This document shows, piece after piece, positions 60,259 through 64,000 of a DNA stretch of 64,000 nucleotides; position 1 is the stretch's first letter, and each line of letters opens with the position of its first letter. The notes beneath the pieces are model-generated. The model worked only from the letters and a program-made list of their open reading frames with translations. It was not told the DNA's origin and did no database searches. The position numbers and the translations under genes are program-made. This stretch comes from Halioglobus sp. (GTDB taxonomy: Bacteria; Pseudomonadota; Gammaproteobacteria; Pseudomonadales; Halieaceae): positions 11,165-75,164 of the forward strand of contig JAGRIH010000055.1 in assembly GCA_020443345.1 (NCBI GenBank). The letters are read 5' to 3'.

Positions 60259-60747
60259 TTATGACTCCCGCATTTCGGCAGCGGCCGCGTGTACCGACTT
60301 GATGATGTTCTGGTAACCCGTGCAGCGACAGACGTTGCCGGCAATCTGCTTCTTTATCTCCTTGTCGCTGGGGTTGGGGTTGCGCTCCAGCAGTGCCTTG
60401 GCGGACATCAGCATACCCGGCGTGCAGTAGCCGCACTGCAGGCCGTGGTGCTCCGAGAAGGCCTTCTGCAGCGGGTGCAGGCCGGCGTCCGTGGCCAGAC
60501 CCTCAACGGTGGTCAGGGTCTGCCCGTCGGCCTGCACGGCGAACAGCGTACAGGATTTAACCGGGGCGCCATTCATGTGTATGGTACAGGCGCCGCAGTA
60601 GCTGGTATCACAGCCGATGTGGGTGCCGGTGAGGCCCAGTTCCTCGCGCAAAAACTCCACCAGCAGCAGGCGCGGCTCGACCGAGCGCTGATAGGTCTTG
60701 CCGTTGACGGTAACCTCTATATCGACTGCTTCGACAAATTCAGACAT
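60259..60747 (-). CDS. [2Fe-2S] small subunit of the molybdenum hydroxylase (CoxS-like)
   Basis: The 162-residue protein carries two [2Fe-2S] sites. The plant-type site has CDTSYCGACTIHMNGAPVKSC near 44-64, and the second, typical of xanthine oxidase family proteins, has CGYCTPGMLMSAKALL near 103 and CRCTGYQNIIK near 140. It ferries electrons from the molybdenum centre to FAD. It overlaps CoxM by eight bases and lies three bases before the CoxG-CoxL fusion, so the order is CoxM, CoxS, CoxG-CoxL. Confidence 0.95.
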   Translation of the reverse strand: MSEFVEAVDIEVTVNGKTYQRSVEPRLLLVEFLREELGLTGTHIGCDTSYCGACTIHMNGAPVKSCTLFAVQADGQTLTTVEGLATDAGLHPLQKAFSEHHGLQCGYCTPGMLMSAKALLERNPNPSDKEIKKQIAGNVCRCTGYQNIIKSVHAAAAEMRES

Positions 60748-61636
60748 AGCTGTGACTCCCCTCGATGGTTTCCCCGGTGGCGCGCTGCCGCGCCTTGGTG
60801 CCCGCTTGCAGGAACAGGCCGCGCAGTACGCTGCGCTTGTAGTCGGCCGAGCCGCGCACGTCCTCGGGCGGATCGGCGGCGGCGATAATCAGCTCGCCGG
60901 CGGCTTTGAGATCCTCCTCGGTGACCCCGGTGCCGACCAGCGCAGCGTCGGCCGCGTCGGAGGTCACCGGGGTGGATGCCACCGCGCTGAGCACACAGCG
61001 CGCGGCGCTGCACACGCCGGCTTCATCCAGGGTGAGCTGTATGCCCACCGCGCAGGTGGGGTAGGCGGGGGCGGCGCGTTTGTAGCCGATATAGGCGCCG
61101 CCACTGCGCGGCGGCGGCAGCGGAAAGCGGATCGCTGTGACCAGCTCGCCCGTTTTCAACACCGTGGTGTACGCGTCGCTGACAAAGTCGTCGATGGCCA
61201 CTTCGCGCTGGCCGGCCGGACCCTGGATTTCCACCACCGCGCGCAGTGTGTGTAAAAAGGGCGCCCAGTCCGTACTGGGGTCGCCGGTGCTGATGGAACC
61301 TCCGATGGTGCCGCGCGAGCGTACCTGCAGGTCGGCGATACCGCCGGCGCAGTCGCGCACCGAGGGAATCCGCTCCGCCAGGGGAGAGGCGGCGATGGTG
61401 GCGTGGGTCGCCAGGGCGCCTATTCTCGCCTCGTTGTCGTTGATCTGGATCTCCGCCAACCCGGGCAGGCGCCCGATGTCGATCAGGTCGTTGACGTCCC
61501 CCATGCGCAGTTTCAGCATGGGTACCAGTGTCTGCCCGCCGGCGATGGGCTTGGCCATGTCGCCCAGGCGCTCGAGCAGCTTGATCGCGGCGTCGAGACT
61601 GTCCGGTCGATGGTAGCGAAACGGTGCTGGATACAT
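60740..61636 (-). CDS. FAD-binding middle subunit of the molybdenum hydroxylase (CoxM-like)
   Basis: The 298-residue protein has the FAD-binding motifs of CoxM: AGGQTLVPMLKLR near residue 33, RSRGTIGGSISTGDPSTDW near 108 (the TIGGS flavin loop), and a CO_deh_flav_C domain from about 175. It takes electrons from the [2Fe-2S] subunit and passes them to quinone or another acceptor. GGGGGAT lies upstream of the ATG. It starts 15 bases after the stop of the NMT1-like binding protein gene, making that the first gene of the operon. Confidence 0.95.
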   Translation of the reverse strand: MYPAPFRYHRPDSLDAAIKLLERLGDMAKPIAGGQTLVPMLKLRMGDVNDLIDIGRLPGLAEIQINDNEARIGALATHATIAASPLAERIPSVRDCAGGIADLQVRSRGTIGGSISTGDPSTDWAPFLHTLRAVVEIQGPAGQREVAIDDFVSDAYTTVLKTGELVTAIRFPLPPPRSGGAYIGYKRAAPAYPTCAVGIQLTLDEAGVCSAARCVLSAVASTPVTSDAADAALVGTGVTEEDLKAAGELIIAAADPPEDVRGSADYKRSVLRGLFLQAGTKARQRATGETIEGSHSYV

Positions 61637-61651
61637 AGATCCCCCTGTAAC

Positions 61652-62509
61652 TCAGTAGTATGACTTTATCGTATTGAACTCGTACAAATCTTCCGCCGGA
61701 CGTGGGGGCAGCCCCATACCGCTCGCCACGCCGTCGATCGCCGCGTGCAGCACGCTGTCCTGGCTGAAGCCCCGCTCGTTGTAGCACTCGCGAATCGTCG
61801 CCACGGCCTGATCCAGTTCGTGCGCTTGCACGGCGAAGGCATCGCTCAGGACGCTGCGCAGCACGGTGTCATCCCTATCATACACATACTGCATCGAGCG
61901 TTGGTAGATGCCGACCATCTGTGCCACCAGTTGCGGCTCGCGGGTGTACAGTTCCCCTGTTACGGCCAAGCCGGTGCTGGGCAGGCGCAGTGTCGCACCG
62001 AGCCACGCCAGTTGCCGCAGCCCGCGCTCGCGCACCACATGGGGCAGGTACAGGCTGCCGAGCAGCGCAGCGTCCACGCTGGCCGAACTCACCAGGGCCA
62101 GCCGCGCGACGTCGTCGCGGCAGGGCAGCAGTCCCGGTGCGACGCCGGCGTCCGTCAGGAAGCGCTGCAGCAGGCGCGACGGGGCCGCGGCGTCGGGAAA
62201 TGTGGCGACGCGCGCCTGCTGCAGTTGCGCCAGGCTCTCTATCCCGGGGCGGGCGTACAGCCAGAACATCGGCCTGTCGCAGGCCGCGAACACGATCTTG
62301 TGCGGCTGCCCGCGCAGATAGCCGATGAGCGCGGCGCTGCAGGCGGTCTGGAAACTGTCGTCGGGCAGTGCATCGTCCGGTACGAAGGTGGAATCGAGCA
62401 GTGTGACGGACAGATTGGCGGCAGTGTACAGGCCGGTCGCCGCGGCAATGGCGTGGCACAGCAGTTCATGCGGATCGTAGGATTTGAATGCCAGGTGTAT
62501 CCGTTTCAT
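61652..62509 (-). CDS. NMT1/THI5-like substrate-binding protein lacking a signal peptide
   Basis: The 285-residue protein resembles SsuA/NMT1-type periplasmic binding proteins: an opening strand and helix KRIHLAFKSYDPHELLCHAIAAATGLY, the GIESLAQLQQARVATFPDAA hinge near 90-110, and LAVTGELYTREPQLVAQMVGIYQRSMQY near 185-212. The mature-like N-terminus has no Sec signal or lipobox, so a cytoplasmic ligand-binding or sensing role is more likely than ABC uptake, and no ABC permease or ATPase is adjacent. It is the first gene of the CoxM/S/GL/FdhD operon and may bind that enzyme's substrate. A GGAG lies about 13 bases before the ATG. Confidence 0.75.
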   Translation of the reverse strand: MKRIHLAFKSYDPHELLCHAIAAATGLYTAANLSVTLLDSTFVPDDALPDDSFQTACSAALIGYLRGQPHKIVFAACDRPMFWLYARPGIESLAQLQQARVATFPDAAAPSRLLQRFLTDAGVAPGLLPCRDDVARLALVSSASVDAALLGSLYLPHVVRERGLRQLAWLGATLRLPSTGLAVTGELYTREPQLVAQMVGIYQRSMQYVYDRDDTVLRSVLSDAFAVQAHELDQAVATIRECYNERGFSQDSVLHAAIDGVASGMGLPPRPAEDLYEFNTIKSYY

Positions 62510-62939
62510 GCCGGTCCATCAACTCCCGTGATCTGCAGCGGCCCGGTATCTCACCGGCAGGCCGGGCGGCCGCGGCGGCCGGTGTGGGGTGGTGCCAGCA
62601 TTAAAATTACGCGTCTGTCCGGTTGGTAGGTTATTGCAAAATGTGCATTGGTGGCCTCTGTACAGGCACTTTATACAAGTCACTACACTAGGCAGTTCCG
62701 CGTTACTTGTCTTGTCCCAGAAGGTAGCGTCTGTTGACTGAAAATGCCTTGAGGTCACCTCTACAAATGCGCTTTTTGCGTTCTGGCGGCGTCAGGTCCG
62801 TGCTCGGTCAGTCACCTATTGCCGTACAGGCTCCTTCCCTGTGCGAGGCCCTTCCTTGCCAGAACGCGAAAATCACTATGTGCAGAGGCGCCCATCAGTC
62901 TAGGCATTAGCCCCGGGTCGCGTGGATGGAGCGATAACA
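62510..62939. other. 430-base intergenic region upstream of the molybdenum hydroxylase operon
   Basis: No gene is supported. The left part (62545-62605) is GC-rich with imperfect GCCGG arms. The middle is AT-richer, and on the minus strand TATAAA (62675-62670) could be a -10 element for the operon starting at 62509; no good -35 box accompanies it. The right part (62760-62939) lies after the lipoprotein gene stop and shows no clear terminator. Confidence 0.5.
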
Positions 62940-63554
62940 CTAGCGCATTTCCAGGCTCCGCTGCCCGATGGACACGGGGGTACCGCGCTGCTCGATACCT
63001 TTCTGGCCGGTATCGGGCCGCGAGTCGAGATTCAGTGTCACCGGCAGGGGCAGCAGGGCACTGGCGCCCCAGTCGTGCTGCGGCAGGCGCTCGGTCATAT
63101 CGTCCACGTCCACCAGCGACACCAGGCTGACGAACGGCTGTATAGCGCGTCCTCCGCCCCCGCGGCTGTCCCAGCGCGACAGGGCGCTGCCGGTGAGCCG
63201 GTGTTGCCGGTTGAAGGTCAGCAGCAGGAATTCTCCGCGGATGCGGGCGTCGCCCCAGTCCAGGGACAGAAAGTCGGCCCCCATCGCCCCCAGGCTCAAA
63301 CCCAGGGTCCGCTCCCGGATGCGCCAGTGCTCCCAGGCCAGCACATAGCCCGTCTCGGTGGCGGACAGACGCAGCGGCGGCCCCAGTTCGGCCAGTACCC
63401 GCGCCAGGGCGAGGGGTTGTCGGGCATCGGGTATGGCGGACGCCGCCGGCAGTGCAGAGCCCAGTTGGTAGTGCCACTGGGTACAGGCCGACAGCAGTGC
63501 GCCGGACCCGGCCAGGCACAGCGCCAGCGCGAACCTAGGGAGTGGCCGGGGCAT
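62940..63554 (-). CDS. Probable lipoprotein, family not recognised
   Basis: The 204-residue protein has a lipoprotein signal with lipobox LLSAC (Cys24). After it come ARVLAELGPPLRLSATETGYVLAWEHWRIRERTLG near 50-85 and a strand-rich region with GADFLSLDWGDARIRGEFLLLTFN near 93. I do not recognise a named family. The C-terminal part is Arg/Gln/Pro rich and may be less ordered. It overlaps the upstream lipoprotein gene by 20 bases, so the two are translationally coupled and probably work together at the outer membrane. Confidence 0.72.
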   Translation of the reverse strand: MPRPLPRFALALCLAGSGALLSACTQWHYQLGSALPAASAIPDARQPLALARVLAELGPPLRLSATETGYVLAWEHWRIRERTLGLSLGAMGADFLSLDWGDARIRGEFLLLTFNRQHRLTGSALSRWDSRGGGGRAIQPFVSLVSLVDVDDMTERLPQHDWGASALLPLPVTLNLDSRPDTGQKGIEQRGTPVSIGQRSLEMR

Positions 63555-63903
63555 GGGTGCGGGTCGCGTAGTCGGTCAGCACGTCGTTGCCATCAAAGAA
63601 AAAGACGGCGCGGTCATAACGTGTTTCAATCTCCATGCGGTTGTACAGAAGCAGTATCAGCCCTTCGCCCTCGGAGTGTTCGAACAGGTAGTAAAGGACG
63701 GTTTCGTCCCCCAGCGAGATAAGCTGCGACGGCGGACCCAGCAGCGCCAGCACATCGCGCCGGGTACTGCTGCCTTTCACCAGTTGCCCGGTGACCGCGG
63801 GCAGCCAGGTGACCTCCACGCCGCGCCGGTTGTCGTATTGCGCGCAGGAGGCCAGCAGCAGTGCGCTCACCAAGGTTGCCAGCAACAGGGCCGGGTATTT
63901 CAT
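63535..63903 (-). CDS. Small lipoprotein with a BamE/SmpA-like region
   Basis: The 122-residue protein has a lipobox LLASC (Cys20). The following LVKGSSTRRDVLALLGPPSQLISLGDETVLYYLFEH near 42-77 resembles the G-x-T-x-x-(D/E)-V-x-x-x-L-G-x-P turn of BamE/SmpA/OmlA-like domains, followed by DRAVFFFDGNDVLTDY, the usual later strand. A small two-helix, three-strand outer-membrane lipoprotein is expected. GGAGAAA lies before the ATG. Its last codons overlap the second lipoprotein gene, and 26 bases separate it from another minus-strand gene running off the window. It is not BamE itself, by context. Confidence 0.8.
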   Translation of the reverse strand: MKYPALLLATLVSALLLASCAQYDNRRGVEVTWLPAVTGQLVKGSSTRRDVLALLGPPSQLISLGDETVLYYLFEHSEGEGLILLLYNRMEIETRYDRAVFFFDGNDVLTDYATRTHAPATP

Positions 63904-63929
63904 GGCGGGTTTCTCCAGATAAAACGGAT

Positions 63930-64000
63930 TTACAGGTCCACATCGCTGGCGGCGTGTCGCTCGGGTACGCGCTCGTCTTCGGGTCCCCAGACACGGTTGA
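63930..64000 (-). CDS. C-terminal end of a minus-strand gene running off the window
   Basis: A minus-strand frame is open from base 64000 to a TAA at 63932-63930 and encodes about 22 residues ending in ERHAASDVDL. Its spacing (26 bases) to the lipoprotein start at 63903, which has a good ribosome site, fits an operon. The piece is too short to identify. It could also be chance, since only 22 codons are visible. Confidence 0.4.
   Translation of the reverse strand, partial: NRVWGPEDERVPERHAASDVDL

Noticed and set aside
62519..62758. A 79-codon minus-strand open frame upstream of the NMT1-like gene
   Set aside because: Composition is not coding-like (many Pro, Arg, Thr, Cys), and it has no motif or good ribosome site; the region more likely holds the operon promoter.
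1..64000. CRISPR arrays, insertion sequences, integrases, rRNA
   Set aside because: No regularly spaced repeats, transposase motifs or conserved rRNA stretches were seen on either strand.

Overview
The window is high-GC chromosomal DNA from an aerobic, Gram-negative proteobacterium. It looks like a marine gammaproteobacterium of the Halieaceae/Spongiibacteraceae kind. That placement is an inference from gene content: TonB-dependent receptors, acyl-CoA degradation genes, the DUF1302/DUF1329/YCF48/MMPL set, tandem DUF3604 proteins, a PEP-CTERM protein and a CO-dehydrogenase-like operon. No rRNA, tRNA, CRISPR array, insertion sequence or prophage was seen. The layout is dense, with many operons and start/stop overlaps.

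Region 1 (1-14.6 kb) is mostly lipid and acyl-CoA metabolism. It holds the end of a thiolase with a FadB/FadJ-type multifunctional protein, a multi-hairpin inverted repeat between convergent genes, an ACAD10-like phosphotransferase and a SprT-like zinc protein. A large DUF748 (AsmA-like) envelope protein follows, then a diguanylate cyclase/AraC pair. Next is an acyl-CoA dehydrogenase / HSD10-like SDR / alpha-methylacyl-CoA racemase operon, which suits methyl-branched acyl-CoA breakdown. The region closes with an aspartoacylase-type hydrolase and a RimB-like retropepsin. Region 2 (14.7-24.2 kb) has a small basic protein, an SLC13 permease with two RCK_C domains, a 445-base leader or intergenic stretch, and the envelope set DUF1302, DUF1329, YCF48-like and MMPL.

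Region 3 (24.2-33.7 kb) is a minus-strand cluster: a 48-residue membrane peptide, a TonB-dependent receptor, a PhoD-like phosphodiesterase and two DUF3604 proteins carrying all four PHP-type metal motifs. A LysR regulator faces it. I read it as an outer-membrane uptake and periplasmic hydrolysis unit, perhaps for phosphoesters. Region 4 (33.7-47.6 kb) looks like a catabolic island of lower apparent GC. It has an Na+/solute symporter with a DUF3311-like partner, an LLM flavin oxidoreductase, an acyl-CoA ligase fused to an alpha/beta hydrolase, an SDR, an amidase, an atypical crotonase and a MaoC hydratase, followed by a TetR regulator, a TonB receptor and an NDH-2-like flavoprotein. A TGACATCA-type element recurs at its three regulatory regions and points to one regulon. 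The substrate is unknown.

Region 5 (47.6-56.1 kb) carries a methyltransferase, UbiX-like and UbiC-like proteins, a PNPOx-like protein, HspQ, DUF2784, a gamma-glutamylcyclotransferase-like protein, an NTF2-like/Rieske pair, a PEP-CTERM protein behind a good sigma-54 promoter match, a leaderless M35-like peptidase with a hemopexin propeller, and an EamA transporter. Region 6 (56.2-64 kb) is a minus-strand molybdenum hydroxylase operon: NMT1-like binding protein, CoxM-like, CoxS-like, a CoxG-CoxL fusion, then FdhD. Two small lipoproteins and the end of another gene close the window.
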